Positions 1 through 10,120 of a stretch of DNA of 64,000 nt are shown one piece after another. The stretch is from Psychrobacillus mangrovi (GTDB lineage: Bacteria; Bacillota; Bacilli; Bacillales_A; Planococcaceae). The stretch covers positions 186,001 to 250,000 of the forward strand of contig NZ_JBAWSY010000002.1 in assembly GCF_037104765.1 (NCBI RefSeq), in the 5' to 3' direction. The position numbers were made by a program, and so were the translations under genes. A model generated the notes under the pieces. The model ran no database searches. It was not told where the DNA came from and saw nothing but the letters and a program-made list of their open reading frames with translations. Numbering within the stretch: the stretch's first letter is position 1; the number at the start of each line of letters is the position of its first letter.

Positions 1-241
1 ATCCTCTCGTCCGATTCTCCTCAAACTTTTTATTTATGGACCCATTATTTCATCTGAACTTGTTATCTTATCCACCATTCAAAATTAGTTCTAAAAAGCT
101 AAATTATTTTCAATTATAATATCTAAAACAGTTGCTTTATAACTGTTTTAACAATTCTAAATTACACTTTACTTTAACTATTATTTTTAATATATTTAGT
201 AAATAATACTCACCACAAAGGAACTAGGAGGAAATTAAATA

Positions 242-637
242 ATGGCTTTTAAGAAAGAACTAAAAAAAGTGAAGATATTGCTTATCATTGGAATTATCCT
301 TGCAATAGCATTTGTCGTTAGCGTAATGATTGAATATCAAACAATCGATATATTCGACGGCGGATTATATGTAATTTTCACCGTAGCTCTCTACCCATTA
401 GGTATTGTTTACGGATGGCGTTATATACTTGGTTACGCTAGCTACACGGAACCTTACTTACCAGCTGACAGATACTACACTGTACAAGAACGTAATATTT
501 ATCATAATGGTAGATTAATGGGAACAGTTTTAAGAATTGGACTAGCCCTCTGTTTAGGCTGGATCGTTGGGGTGTTTATTGCACTGAAGAAATTGAATCA
601 AGCAAAGCGTTACGATACTCAAAATAGCAACTACTAA
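242..637 (+). CDS. small membrane protein of unknown function
   Basis: This 131-residue protein starts at ATG 242, with an AGGAGG ribosome binding site about 8 bases upstream. It has hydrophobic segments near residues 12-31, 40-60 and 100-117, and a polar Tyr-rich stretch (about 65-95) between the second and third. It ends in a basic, Asn-rich tail. I do not recognise the family. It stands alone: the next feature is an insertion sequence. The clean ribosome site and the well-formed membrane topology make it a likely real gene. Confidence 0.75.
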   Translation: MAFKKELKKVKILLIIGIILAIAFVVSVMIEYQTIDIFDGGLYVIFTVALYPLGIVYGWRYILGYASYTEPYLPADRYYTVQERNIYHNGRLMGTVLRIGLALCLGWIVGVFIALKKLNQAKRYDTQNSNY

Positions 638-764
638 TGGGGTATTTAATATTTAACTTCAGGTTCTAAATGAATTTGGAAATATACATATTTAAGCTCT
701 AAAATTAATATATACATAGAATCATAAAGAAGAGGCTGGGACATATCTAGCTTCTAATAATGAG

Positions 765-798
765 AAATCCAGATTTGAGCACATTCAAATCTGGATTT
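765..798 (-). terminator. hairpin after the IS1182 transposase
   Basis: AAATCCAGATTTGA (765-778) is complementary to 785-798 with a 6-base loop. It lies just beyond the transposase stop, inside the left end of the element, and could end leftward transcription or insulate the element. Confidence 0.5.
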
Positions 799-828
799 TT
801 AACTTTTAGAGAATTTTAAGTGTTTAGC

Positions 829-2396
829 TTAGGCGTTAGCCGTGAATTTCCTTAAATTCACGGCCATTAACGCTAGGCCCATTTCGTTTTCAACCTTCGA
901 TGTCCCACGGACAGAAAATCGAGTAAAACGTAAATTAGCCTTCAAGAATCCAAAAACTGGTTCTACATCGATTTTTCTCTTACGATAAATCGAACTAGTT
1001 TTTTCTTCTGAAAGCTTCGCTCTAACATATTCTTTTTGTTGTTCCCACTTTTCATTGAACATTAGTTTACGGTTACTACCCTCTTATGCTTTTGTGCAAA
1101 GAGAACGTAACGGACAACCGGTACAATCTTCACATTCGTAAATCTTAAACTTTCGTTGGAAGCCATATCGATCATTCCGAACGGAATGGTATTGGAAGAA
1201 TAATTGTTTTCCGTTTGGACAAGTGTAGGTATCTGTTTCGTTGTTATATACCCAATTGTCTGTATTGAATTCACTTTGTTTATGTTTCTTCTTTTGCTCC
1301 TTCAAATACATACCGTAAGTAATTAAAGCTTCTCGTTTGCGGTTAGATAAAATGTCATCATAGTTTTGTTGGCTACCATAACCTGCGTCTGCGACAATAT
1401 GTTTGGGTAATTCAAAATAGTTTTGTTCAATTATATCTAAGAACGGAATCAGTGTACGAGTATCCGTTGGATTAGAGAATATACTATAGGCTAGCGTATA
1501 TTGACCTTCTGTCGCAATTTGAATATTATATCCAGCTTTTAATTGTCCGTTTTGCATGTAATCATCTTTCATACGCATAAATGTTGCATCAGGGTCAGTT
1601 TTTGAATAACTATTCCTTGAACCACATATCTCTAAATCTCGTTGATACTTCATTTTTCGCACAACCATATCTAACAATTGATTTCTAATTTGCTTAGGGT
1701 ATTTACGTTGATTTCTTAGTGCTTTTCTTGTTGGAACATCTGTCGATGTTTCAATTTGCTTATCATATTCATGTACCACGTCATCTGCTTTTTGAACAAG
1801 CTGCGCAATTTCTTCTAAGGATAATTGTTCCTCGTTTTCACGTTCTATTTCAGGGATGATTTCATTTTCTAAAAGTTCATTGTAAAGCTGGTTTGATTTT
1901 TCTATAAGGGCTTGATTATATTTTTCTACAGACTTCTTCCAGACAAAGGTAAATTTATTCGCATTCGCTTCAATTTTTGTACCATCAATAAAAAGGGCTT
2001 CTTGATCAATTAATTGTTCTTTAACTAACTGACAACGAAATTGAATAAAGCACTGACGAATTAAATCTTTTACTTCGGGATGAACGCGGAAGCGATTGAT
2101 TGTACGATAGCTAGGTTCATAACCTTGAGCTAACCACATCATTCGAATACTGTCTTGTAGCAAAGCTTCAATCTTACGACCCGAAAAAGTTGATTGAGTA
2201 TAAGCGCATAAAATAATCTTAAGCATCATGCGAGGATGATATGCAGGACAACCCTCATTTCGTAGAAATGGGGCAAAGGCTTCTTGAGGAATACTTTCCA
2301 CTAAATGATGAACATGGAAGGCATATCATTTTTTTTTAGTTTTACTTCTAAATCTAAAGGTAAAATTAATTGATTCATGTTATAATTTTTAAACAT
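829..2396 (-). pseudogene. IS1182-family transposase, frameshifted and with an internal stop
   Basis: Reading leftwards, the original start is probably ATG at 2396 (MFKNYNMNQLILP...). A one-base deletion near 2322-2326, shortly after a poly-A run, moves the frame so that translation stops within about 32 codons. The main open frame (2301-1084, 405 residues) carries the DDE transposase core and Cys pairs near its end. It then hits TAA at 1084-1086. The same frame continues without another stop to 829 (85 codons, including a conserved-looking C-terminal segment), so this is a nonsense change and not a true end. Two independent lesions indicate an inactive transposase. Confidence 0.85.
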
Positions 2397-2597
2397 AAGG
2401 ACACTTCTTTCTTTTAAAATTTTTGGGGTCAGATACTTAAATTTTAACAGATAGTGTTCTTTTTTCATGCAAAAAATATAGCCGCTGACTTTTACTTTCG
2501 TAAAAAGCCATCGGCTACTTTCATTTCAGAGGTGGGTTTTGTCCCAGCCTCTTCTTTTTGCTTAATATTTTTTTCCTGAAATATTCTTTATACTGCT

Positions 2598-3926
2598 TTA
2601 TAACTCAGTTGTTTTAAGAAGTTCATAGAATTTCCATTGATTATCATCTATCACTAGTAGATTTTCTGTATAAAATGATTTTTGTATTGATGGTTTATCT
2701 GGGTAATTTATAATATAGGATTCAAAGGTAAAAAGGTGTAAACCATCATCTTGAACCTCGAAGCTTACAACTTCACTCTCTAACAGTTGCTCTGTAATCC
2801 CTTTCGTCTCTAAATATGGAATATACTCCTCTAACTCTATACCCGAGTTACCAAGTGGATGAAAGTACTGTTCTACAAGTGTAAAATCACGATGATTTAT
2901 GGCATTCACTGATGTAGCAATGAAAGAATCATATAGAAGTTCTAAATCCTCTTTATTGGGATTAAATAAGTCATCATAAAAAGAAGCAACTTCCATTTCT
3001 TCTTCAAACATTAATTGATATTCTCCACCTGAATAGACTTCTACATTTTCTGTCTTTCTTCCATCTAATTCTAATTGAATTGATATACTTCCATCTGTAG
3101 GCAAAGGACCAATTAATCCAATGTCTCGGACACTTGTACTTGTACTTTTCCCATTGACATAGACAATTGCATCCAATTTGTTAGAGTAGATACTTATGTC
3201 AACTAGTTCTAGAGGAAGTTCTAGTTGTACTATATTTGGTTTTTGCGTCATTGTCGAAAAATCGATTGAATCACTAAAATTCGTATATTTCGTTTCCACT
3301 TTAAAGGTAAGTTCTTGAATCGATTCAGAGGGTAAAATGCTAGAAACCTTTTGGAAATCGTCTACTTTTGTTAAAGATTTTGTTTGATCATTAAGAGTTA
3401 CACGTGTTCCCTCTGTATTTGTTTTGACTTGAACTGAATAAGGATGAACCATCACTTCATATTTCGGATAAATCCCTAAAATAGAACCTGTTTTTTCAAG
3501 TGTGAAAAGTACATCTCCATTATAAGTTTTAAGAGGTTTATATGTTTCTTTTTCACGTAATGCGGCTTTTTTCCATTCTTTTAAAGTGGATTCCCAATTC
3601 GTTTCAAGGTACAAATAATTCAGAAAGTCCTGCATGATTGGTTCAGACAGTGGAGTACCTGATAATTGCGATTCGAATAGAATTAAAGCGGCAGTAGCAT
3701 CTTGTTGAGATAAGATGTTATCCAATTCTACTATCGTTCTGTATGGACCAGTTTTTTCTTTTATTTGCCCATGCGTTATAAAAATGGCACCGAGCAATAC
3801 TATAAAAATGATTGGGATGATTAAATTAGTTTGTTTCTTTTTCTGTGTTTGGAACCTTAAGCCACAATGTGAACAAAACTGGCTTTCATTTTTTATTAGC
3901 TCTGTACAATTTGGACAATTTTTCAT
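2598..3926 (-). CDS. TcaA/YvbJ-like zinc-ribbon membrane protein
   Basis: The protein has 442 residues. An N-terminal zinc ribbon (CPNC at 4-7, CSHC at 18-21) is followed by one membrane segment at about 34-53, then a large outside part built like the TcaA/YvbJ family. The repeated domain contains VNGKST...GPLPTDG, matched in the homologue at 6181. The C-terminal domain (about 330-440) looks like the NTF2-like end of TcaA. The family is linked in staphylococci to glycopeptide response and wall integrity; the role here is inferred only. The start codon overlaps the end of the upstream gene by 4 bases, so the two are translationally coupled. Confidence 0.75.
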   Translation of the reverse strand: MKNCPNCTELIKNESQFCSHCGLRFQTQKKKQTNLIIPIIFIVLLGAIFITHGQIKEKTGPYRTIVELDNILSQQDATAALILFESQLSGTPLSEPIMQDFLNYLYLETNWESTLKEWKKAALREKETYKPLKTYNGDVLFTLEKTGSILGIYPKYEVMVHPYSVQVKTNTEGTRVTLNDQTKSLTKVDDFQKVSSILPSESIQELTFKVETKYTNFSDSIDFSTMTQKPNIVQLELPLELVDISIYSNKLDAIVYVNGKSTSTSVRDIGLIGPLPTDGSISIQLELDGRKTENVEVYSGGEYQLMFEEEMEVASFYDDLFNPNKEDLELLYDSFIATSVNAINHRDFTLVEQYFHPLGNSGIELEEYIPYLETKGITEQLLESEVVSFEVQDDGLHLFTFESYIINYPDKPSIQKSFYTENLLVIDDNQWKFYELLKTTEL

Positions 3927-5512
3927 TTAGTAGAATCCCCTACATAATGTTTAATATATCCCCCAAGGGTAATAAAGATAAATGCAAAAATAGCAGAAAT
4001 GAAGAACGTCCCAAAAACCCCTGAGCTCACTTGAAACATAGTATGACCAAGATCAAATATTTCAGATCCTTTTCCTTCGACAGAATACTTAATATTAGAA
4101 AGTAAAGATATTAAAGACATAATGAATGCATAAATTAATGAAAATTTAACTAGTTCCGCAACTTTTATATTGTGAGTTTGATATAGATTATATCCAGCAA
4201 TTATTAGAAATACAGCAGGTATTAGAATACTAGCTTTCAACCAAAAAGGGATTCCATTTTCCATTGAAAATTCTAGAAATTCATTTACAAAACCACTTTC
4301 CTCAAATTTTGCAATTGAGCTAAATAGATGGAGAGAGAAGGATTCTTCTTGTGAATATTCTTTATACACAAAGTTAATAGGAATTAGGTGGCTCATCTTC
4401 CAAAAAATCATTCCAACTGGCCCAGTAAACAAGTAATGTAAATATTCATCGCGTACTTCTTCTATTTTAGACAGTATAGAAAAAGAAACTACAGTATACA
4501 AAAAGGTACCAATTATCATAATAACAGTTGAATAGATTGTGTACTGAATGTAAGATGCTTTTGTTTTAATAAATGCAAAAACATCTCTTTTGTATAACAT
4601 GAACATAGATGCAATTCCTGCAATAGAAATAGCAAGTAAAAACCCTACTATAAAAGATTCAATTAGTGGAAATCTTCCTTTTACTAAAACATCAATATCT
4701 GTAAAGAAAATAGAAATTCCATTTTTATAAGTAAAATTTGCTATAAAAGAAGAAATAGACAAAAAGATTCCATAAAGTATGCCAAACCCTAAAATAGAGC
4801 TACTAAAAGATAGATTTCGCTTTTTAGCAATAAATCCAAGAATAAGTCCACTTATTAATAATATAAAAATAACGACGGGTAAGAACGTCAAAGATAAATT
4901 TTGAAGAATTAGTGTGGCACTTTCACTTAATTTTTCACCATCTATAATATCACTCTTAACTTCACCTGTTAGTTTAAAATCAACACTATGCATAAGAGAT
5001 ACATAAGTAAAAATGTTATAAATATTAGGCAAATTCAAGTCAATTCCAGATTCATTTTCTAACTCTTCTGTTAAAATATTCAAATTTTTTATATCATCCG
5101 AGGTTACTTCATTTCCCGAATATTCAATAATACTATTTTCAACTTGTGATTTAATAAAAAACGCACCTAATAATGTAAGTAGAATAGATATTCCAACTGC
5201 TAATAATATTGGAGTGACCGATGCAGATGAGAATTTTGCAACTGAAAAACTTGGAGTTGCAAAGCTTTTTTTCTTAAATGATTCACTGGTGTTTTTTTTA
5301 GGACCACCTTTTGAAAAGCTAATTGTGCTATGTGATTCTCCACAATGTTGGCAATACTGAGCGTCGGAAACGACTGATTTTCCACAACTAGCACAAAAGC
5401 CTGAAGCACGATGTTCTACACCAAACGGTAATTCGGGGTGTAAGTTTTGTCCATCTCTAGGACAATAATTTAAATTTGGATCATGTTGTTGACCACACTC
5501 TTTACAGAACAT
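3923..5512 (-). CDS. polytopic membrane protein with N-terminal zinc ribbons
   Basis: The protein has 529 residues. It begins with CKEC...YCPRDG and a second complete ribbon, CASC...CQHC (about 40-57), then a Ser/Lys-rich linker. A membrane segment near residues 100-122 precedes an outside region, and several more hydrophobic segments follow across the C-terminal half (about eight in total). It belongs to the loose group of zinc-ribbon membrane proteins of unknown function. It sits between the coiled-coil zinc-ribbon gene upstream (a gap of about 10 bases) and the TcaA-like gene downstream (overlapping by 4 bases), so the three form one operon. Confidence 0.7.
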   Translation of the reverse strand: MFCKECGQQHDPNLNYCPRDGQNLHPELPFGVEHRASGFCASCGKSVVSDAQYCQHCGESHSTISFSKGGPKKNTSESFKKKSFATPSFSVAKFSSASVTPILLAVGISILLTLLGAFFIKSQVENSIIEYSGNEVTSDDIKNLNILTEELENESGIDLNLPNIYNIFTYVSLMHSVDFKLTGEVKSDIIDGEKLSESATLILQNLSLTFLPVVIFILLISGLILGFIAKKRNLSFSSSILGFGILYGIFLSISSFIANFTYKNGISIFFTDIDVLVKGRFPLIESFIVGFLLAISIAGIASMFMLYKRDVFAFIKTKASYIQYTIYSTVIMIIGTFLYTVVSFSILSKIEEVRDEYLHYLFTGPVGMIFWKMSHLIPINFVYKEYSQEESFSLHLFSSIAKFEESGFVNEFLEFSMENGIPFWLKASILIPAVFLIIAGYNLYQTHNIKVAELVKFSLIYAFIMSLISLLSNIKYSVEGKGSEIFDLGHTMFQVSSGVFGTFFISAIFAFIFITLGGYIKHYVGDSTK

Positions 5513-5522
5513 TTATATCCTC

Positions 5523-6014
5523 CTACAGTTCATTAGTTGCATTGCCACAACAAGGGCAATATGCAGCTGAACTAGGAATATTTTCTTCACATGTACTACA
5601 AAGTTTGAATGACTCTTCTTCTTTTGGTGGAATAACAACTGGTGTTCCACAAGAACCACAAAATTTATCGTTCGGATTAATAGCGGAATTACATGAAACA
5701 CACTCATATGTATTTTGAACAGTCTCATTTAATCTTTTCATATTACTAGCTTGAATATAAATTTCTTTATCTATTTGTTCAATATTCAATGCAATATCCT
5801 TTAAATCCTCATCAGAAATTAAATTAAGCCGTAGTTTTTTATGCGTTATATTACCAATTTGTAATATTAACACCTGTCGTTTTTGCCTTAAAGAGTTAAT
5901 ATTTTGCTGAATCTGACTTACTTCTTGCGCTACTTGGATTTTTTGTTTTCCTTGTTGCAATGAATCTTGAATCTTGTTCAATCCTCCACCTATTTTGTTT
6001 TGGATTTCATTCAT
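5523..6014 (-). CDS. coiled-coil double zinc-ribbon protein
   Basis: The start was chosen at ATG 6014, which has GGAGGG 6-7 bases upstream; a longer frame to 6065 lacks such a site. The product has 163 residues. The first 100 are predicted helical and Gln/Lys rich, a likely coiled coil. They are followed by two zinc ribbons, CVSC...CGSC and CSTC...CPCC, at the C terminus. There is no membrane segment, so it is probably cytosolic. It is the first gene of the leftward three-gene operon and is divergent from the TcaA-like gene at 6181. It may be the soluble partner of the membrane zinc-ribbon proteins; no function is established. Confidence 0.75.
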   Translation of the reverse strand: MNEIQNKIGGGLNKIQDSLQQGKQKIQVAQEVSQIQQNINSLRQKRQVLILQIGNITHKKLRLNLISDEDLKDIALNIEQIDKEIYIQASNMKRLNETVQNTYECVSCNSAINPNDKFCGSCGTPVVIPPKEEESFKLCSTCEENIPSSAAYCPCCGNATNEL

Positions 6015-6180
6015 GAGTATCCCTCCATATACAATGATTAATAATTTACAATTAAATAATACCATATTACTATTAATATTATATGTATTTTTTTCTATTT
6101 ATAAAATAATTGTTATTCAAAAGAACTATTTTACGTGTTATATTTATAGAACTATAGAAACATCATGGAGGAAGCTGACA

Positions 6181-7590
6181 ATGGCAAACTGTGTAAACTG
6201 CGGAGTGAAAAGGCAAGGAACAGAAAATTTCTGTTTAAATTGTGGAACAAAACTAGAGGAAGTTGTTCCAATAAAAACAACAAAGAGAAGTACAATTAAT
6301 CCTAAACAAAAAAAAATGCGCATAGCTAGTATAATCTCTATTTTTGTTATCATAGTAGGTTTATATGGAGCACACTTATTCCTAAATTGGAAATATGATA
6401 CTTCTAAAATAATTATCGAGATGAATAAAGCTTATGTAAAAGGTGAACATACTGAATTTCTTTCATTCTTCTCTATACCCGAAAAAGTAATTGAAGATAG
6501 TGAAGGTTTTTATTCATTTATTGAAGATGAAGGCTGGGATCAATTGCGTAACCAGATAAAAGAAGAAGTTAAAATTCTGGAAGATGATGAATTATCGAAT
6601 ATTATTTTAGATTCTCATGGAAACAAGTTAATGTCTGTTACAAATGAACCTTTACTTTTTGGTCTATATGATCGTGTTTCTTTTGTATTGCATCCTATAA
6701 AAGTGCAAGCAGAAATTCCACTTAATGAAACTTCAATTGTGATAAACGAACAAACAGTAACCGAAGATGAAGGAAAAAGTATAACTATTGGAAACTTTCT
6801 ACCTGGAGAATATAATTGGAAGGCCTCAGCACCAAGTGAGTTTGCAACTATTGAAAATGAAGGGATCATTAACGTTATAGGGGATGGAAATAATTCATTT
6901 ATATTTAAGCCTGAAATGGAAGCAGGTATGGCAACAATAACGTCGGATTTACCTGATGCAGTATTATGGGTAAATAACAAATCTACTGGAAAAACAGTTA
7001 CAGAAATTACTTCCCTTGGACCAGTCCCATATGATGGTACAGTGACCATAACCGCAGAGGCAAAAGATACAGAAGGAAAGATTGTTAAAGGAGAACAAGT
7101 CGCTATTAAGTCTAACTCTGCCCATATAAAGTTTGCTCATATTCAAGATAAAATTGCTTCTGATCGTAAGAAACAACTGGAAATTGAAGTAATGCGTCTG
7201 CTGAAGAACGAGCACGAAGAAAATGTAGGTTACTATATTGATAACTTCCGATATGATTTTGAAAATGCACTAAACTCAGCAGACTTTTCATATATATCGG
7301 GGTATTTCCCAACTAGTAGTGAGATACAATCTATTTATTTAAAGGAAATTGAAAACCACGGTAAAATCGATGGTTATTATGACTACGATTTTCAATCGAA
7401 CACTATTACTGATATTAAAGCAATTGACCAAAATACATTATATGTAGAAACTGCAGAAGTGTTCTACTTTTATTCTGATGACGAAGATTACATATACAAC
7501 AAAACAAAAGGATATACTGTAACAATCAATGGTGATCAATACTTTATAACAAATATTGAGCAATTGACAACAGAAAAAGAAATTATTTAA
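6181..7590 (+). CDS. TcaA/YvbJ-like zinc-ribbon membrane protein
   Basis: The start is ATG 6181 with GGAGG about 9 bases upstream; the open frame continues upstream to 5974, but with no ribosome site. The product has 469 residues. It has a zinc ribbon (CVNC at 4-7, CLNC at 18-21), a membrane segment at about 48-68, then outside TcaA-type domains (including VNNKSTGK...GPVPYDG) and a C-terminal NTF2-like domain. The architecture is the same as the 2598-3926 protein, with which it shares these motifs. It is transcribed divergently from the three-gene zinc-ribbon operon across a 166-bp gap, suggesting shared regulation. Confidence 0.75.
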   Translation: MANCVNCGVKRQGTENFCLNCGTKLEEVVPIKTTKRSTINPKQKKMRIASIISIFVIIVGLYGAHLFLNWKYDTSKIIIEMNKAYVKGEHTEFLSFFSIPEKVIEDSEGFYSFIEDEGWDQLRNQIKEEVKILEDDELSNIILDSHGNKLMSVTNEPLLFGLYDRVSFVLHPIKVQAEIPLNETSIVINEQTVTEDEGKSITIGNFLPGEYNWKASAPSEFATIENEGIINVIGDGNNSFIFKPEMEAGMATITSDLPDAVLWVNNKSTGKTVTEITSLGPVPYDGTVTITAEAKDTEGKIVKGEQVAIKSNSAHIKFAHIQDKIASDRKKQLEIEVMRLLKNEHEENVGYYIDNFRYDFENALNSADFSYISGYFPTSSEIQSIYLKEIENHGKIDGYYDYDFQSNTITDIKAIDQNTLYVETAEVFYFYSDDEDYIYNKTKGYTVTINGDQYFITNIEQLTTEKEII

Positions 7591-7665
7591 TTGGATAAAT
7601 AGTGCATCATTGACTTGTAACAAGGGCAGACATGAAGACTCCATCGAATATCCCAGTATAGAAAC

Positions 7666-7691
7666 AGCCGGCTTCATAATTGGAGTCGGCT
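7666..7691. terminator. terminator after the TcaA-like gene
   Basis: AGCCGGCTTC and a near-complementary GGAGTCGGCT flank a short loop, followed by TTTTA on the plus strand. It fits as the end of the 6181-7590 transcript. Confidence 0.6.
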
Positions 7692-7700
7692 TTTACCATT

Positions 7701-8255
7701 TTAGATCATCATTCTATTCATAACCAATTTATTGATTCGTCGACCAAAGGCATGCTTTCTAAATGAAGATCGTTTGTTCAGTTTCAACTGTGCCACGATA
7801 AATTCTGCAATATCTTCCGATTGCAACACTTTGTCCGGATTGCCGTTAGTTAATTTATTTTCCGAAGGCTAAATCTGTTGCAATAGTACTAGGCGCTAAA
7901 GCTATCACACGAATATTATGCTTGCGCACTTCCATCGCCAGTGACTCCGTTATACCAAATACTCCAAACTTTAAAGCGCTATACGCACTTGTCAAAGGTG
8001 CTCCCTTTTGTCTAGCCGAAGAGGAAATATTAATGATATCGCCTGATTTTTCCAGGTAGGACAGCATGTGTTACATAATACACGCCCATCATCTTCAATT
8101 GAAATATTTTTTTCTCATTCCGATACTTCCAAGTCCATAAAATTACCGAACTTCGCTATTCCTGCGTTATTGATTAGTATATCCACCTGACCCAGTCCAC
8201 TGGTCAATGCTCAATTGCTTTCTTTACTTCATCATTTGAAGACAACTGAAGCAAA
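7701..8255 (-). pseudogene. short-chain dehydrogenase (FabG-like) remnant
   Basis: Fragments in different minus-strand frames join into one SDR protein. About 8120-8255 encodes GQVDILINNAGIAKFGNF; 8067-7855 encodes the catalytic stretch with Ser and Y-x-x-x-K (SAYSALK); 7850-7701 encodes the C-terminal end to a stop at 7701. Frameshifts lie near 8065, 8105-8130 and 7853, and the N-terminal nucleotide-binding glycine motif is missing. It would have been an NAD(P)H-dependent 3-oxoacyl-ACP-reductase-like enzyme. It is clearly decayed. Confidence 0.8.
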
Positions 8256-8507
8256 AAATTAATGACATGACTTAAATATGTCTTAAATTAAGAATAAATT
8301 CCATAATAAGGATGAGTGAGAGAAATATCACAGTGAACTAAGGAAGCTTTCACTATAGAAAAGCAAACACAAGGTTAAAAGCAATTACTAAACAGACGAT
8401 AATACTATAGAAGTAAAATCTTCAACCTAAAATAAATACAAAGAACGGGGGAATTCCATAACATTGTGTATATTGTTTTACTTTTATTTTAAAGGAGATC
8501 TAGAAAG

Positions 8508-10073
8508 ATGAAGAGATTAATAGCTTTTTGCACTGCCCTTATTGTTTTATTTTCTACATATAGCACTGTTTCAGCGGCTCCATTGTTTAAAGATGTAGAA
8601 GATACATATTCTGCTAAAGCAGAGTTGGATTTTTTAGCTTCTAAAGGAATAATAAAAGGGGATCCAACGAAGAATTTTGATGTTAACAAAGAAATAACTC
8701 GCCTAGAAGCTGCTGAGATGATAATAAAATCTTTAGGAATAGAAACGACAAATCCGCCAGCAATTATTTTCACAGACATAACTCCAGATCACACCAGTTA
8801 TCCAATCATTGCTACCATTGTGGATGAAGGAATAATGAAAACAGATGAGAATGGTGCATTTAATCCAGATGCTCCTTTTACTAGAGGGGAAAGCGCAGTC
8901 TTCCTTGTGAGAGCTTATGATTTAAAGGGTACAGTTAAAACGCCGTTTGTGGATGTATTAGCTGATTATTGGGTTTCAGAGTCTATCAACATTTTACAAG
9001 CAAATAAAATTGCCACAGGCTATGCAGACAATACATATAAACCACTCGCTAACATTACGAAAGTGGATTTTGCCATTCAACTTGCCCGTACTTTAAATCC
9101 AGATTTCCGGAAGGTTCCTACTACTCCAATTCCTGAAGCTGTCTCTTGTGAAAAGCCTAGTAAAACAAAAAAAGTTAAAGTAAACGTTCAAGTTACATCT
9201 CTTTGGCATACACCCGGGATTGACCGAGCTGTGGACCTCGCTTCTATTAAAACACCAGTGGACATTTCTAAGTGGACGAAAAGTATGAATTTAAAACAGA
9301 AATGGTGGCTCGTAGACAAAACGGATACTCAAGCATTGTTTGGCGATGAAGTAGTTGTTCTACAAAAAAGCGGAAAATGGACCAAAATAGCAATAAAAGA
9401 TCAATATGTACCTTACCAAAAGGAAGGGTATCCCGGCTGGGTTCCTAGTTCCCACTTATATGAAACAACAACTGATACAACTAATTGTTCTATTGCGATT
9501 GTAAATGCCAAATCTACTACTCTTTACAGCGATAAAAACAAAAAGAACAAATATATAGATATCAGCTATACAACTATCCTTCCTGTAGTAAAAGAAGATG
9601 GAGAATGGTTACACGTAATTACCCCACAAAACGGAGTAAAATACTTACCTAAAAAAGATGCAAAGGTACACAAAAACTATGCATCAGTTCCAAAACCAAC
9701 CCAAAAGGATATTGTGAATAGTGCTAAAATGTTCCTTGGCCTCCCATATTTATGGGCAGGTACATCAGCTTTTGGTTTTGATTGTTCCGGAATTATCTAT
9801 TCCGTTTACAAAAATCACGGAATAGTCATTCCACGTGACTCCTTTTACCAAGCAACGAAAGGAACACCAGTTGCAAAGAATGACCTACAACCTGGCGATC
9901 TAGTCTTTTTCGCTGGCAATAGAGGGAAAGGAAAAGTTTATCATGTGGGCTTATACATCGGAGAAGGTAAAATGCTTCACGCACCAAACTCTTCAGACAA
10001 GGTAAAAATTGAATCTATATCGGCTGGTGTTTATAAAACAAACTACTCAGGTGCAAGAAGATATTTGAAATGA
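8508..10073 (+). CDS. SLH-domain NlpC/P60 cell-wall endopeptidase
   Basis: The protein has 521 residues, with the start at ATG 8508 preceded by AAAGGAGA. A signal peptide ends near AAP (residues 24-26). Three SLH modules (about 27-200) would anchor it to pyruvylated wall polymer. Two SH3-like segments follow (about 220-400), then a C-terminal NlpC/P60 domain. Its catalytic residues are visible: Cys426 in FDCSG, His479 in YHVGLY and His491 in LHAP. By family it cuts gamma-D-Glu to meso-diaminopimelate-type peptide bonds in peptidoglycan. It is monocistronic with its own terminator. Confidence 0.9.
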   Translation: MKRLIAFCTALIVLFSTYSTVSAAPLFKDVEDTYSAKAELDFLASKGIIKGDPTKNFDVNKEITRLEAAEMIIKSLGIETTNPPAIIFTDITPDHTSYPIIATIVDEGIMKTDENGAFNPDAPFTRGESAVFLVRAYDLKGTVKTPFVDVLADYWVSESINILQANKIATGYADNTYKPLANITKVDFAIQLARTLNPDFRKVPTTPIPEAVSCEKPSKTKKVKVNVQVTSLWHTPGIDRAVDLASIKTPVDISKWTKSMNLKQKWWLVDKTDTQALFGDEVVVLQKSGKWTKIAIKDQYVPYQKEGYPGWVPSSHLYETTTDTTNCSIAIVNAKSTTLYSDKNKKNKYIDISYTTILPVVKEDGEWLHVITPQNGVKYLPKKDAKVHKNYASVPKPTQKDIVNSAKMFLGLPYLWAGTSAFGFDCSGIIYSVYKNHGIVIPRDSFYQATKGTPVAKNDLQPGDLVFFAGNRGKGKVYHVGLYIGEGKMLHAPNSSDKVKIESISAGVYKTNYSGARRYLK

Positions 10074-10083
10074 ATATAAAAAT

Positions 10084-10120
10084 GCCTTGCAAGGATTTTT
10101 CTTTGCAAGGCTTTATTTTT
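10084..10120 (+). terminator. terminator of the NlpC/P60 gene
   Basis: GCCTTGCAA and TTGCAAGGC pair around an AGGA/TTTTTC-type loop and are followed by TTTATTTTT. This is a standard rho-independent terminator, 10 bases after the stop codon. Confidence 0.8.

Larger units (their letters stand above)
726..2557. mobile_element. IS1182-family insertion sequence with intact ends, inactive
   Basis: The ends are a perfect 18-bp inverted repeat, AAAGAAGAGGCTGGGACA at 726-743 and its complement at 2540-2557. The element is about 1.83 kb and holds one minus-strand transposase reading frame, which is broken. Hairpins lie inside each end, a near-perfect one at 765-798 and a weaker one near 2481-2516. The family was assigned from the transposase sequence. 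No target duplication was identified with confidence. Confidence 0.85.

Noticed and set aside
7855..8067. Intact 70-residue SDR protein
   Set aside because: Homologous sequence continues on both sides in other frames, so it is a fragment of a pseudogene.
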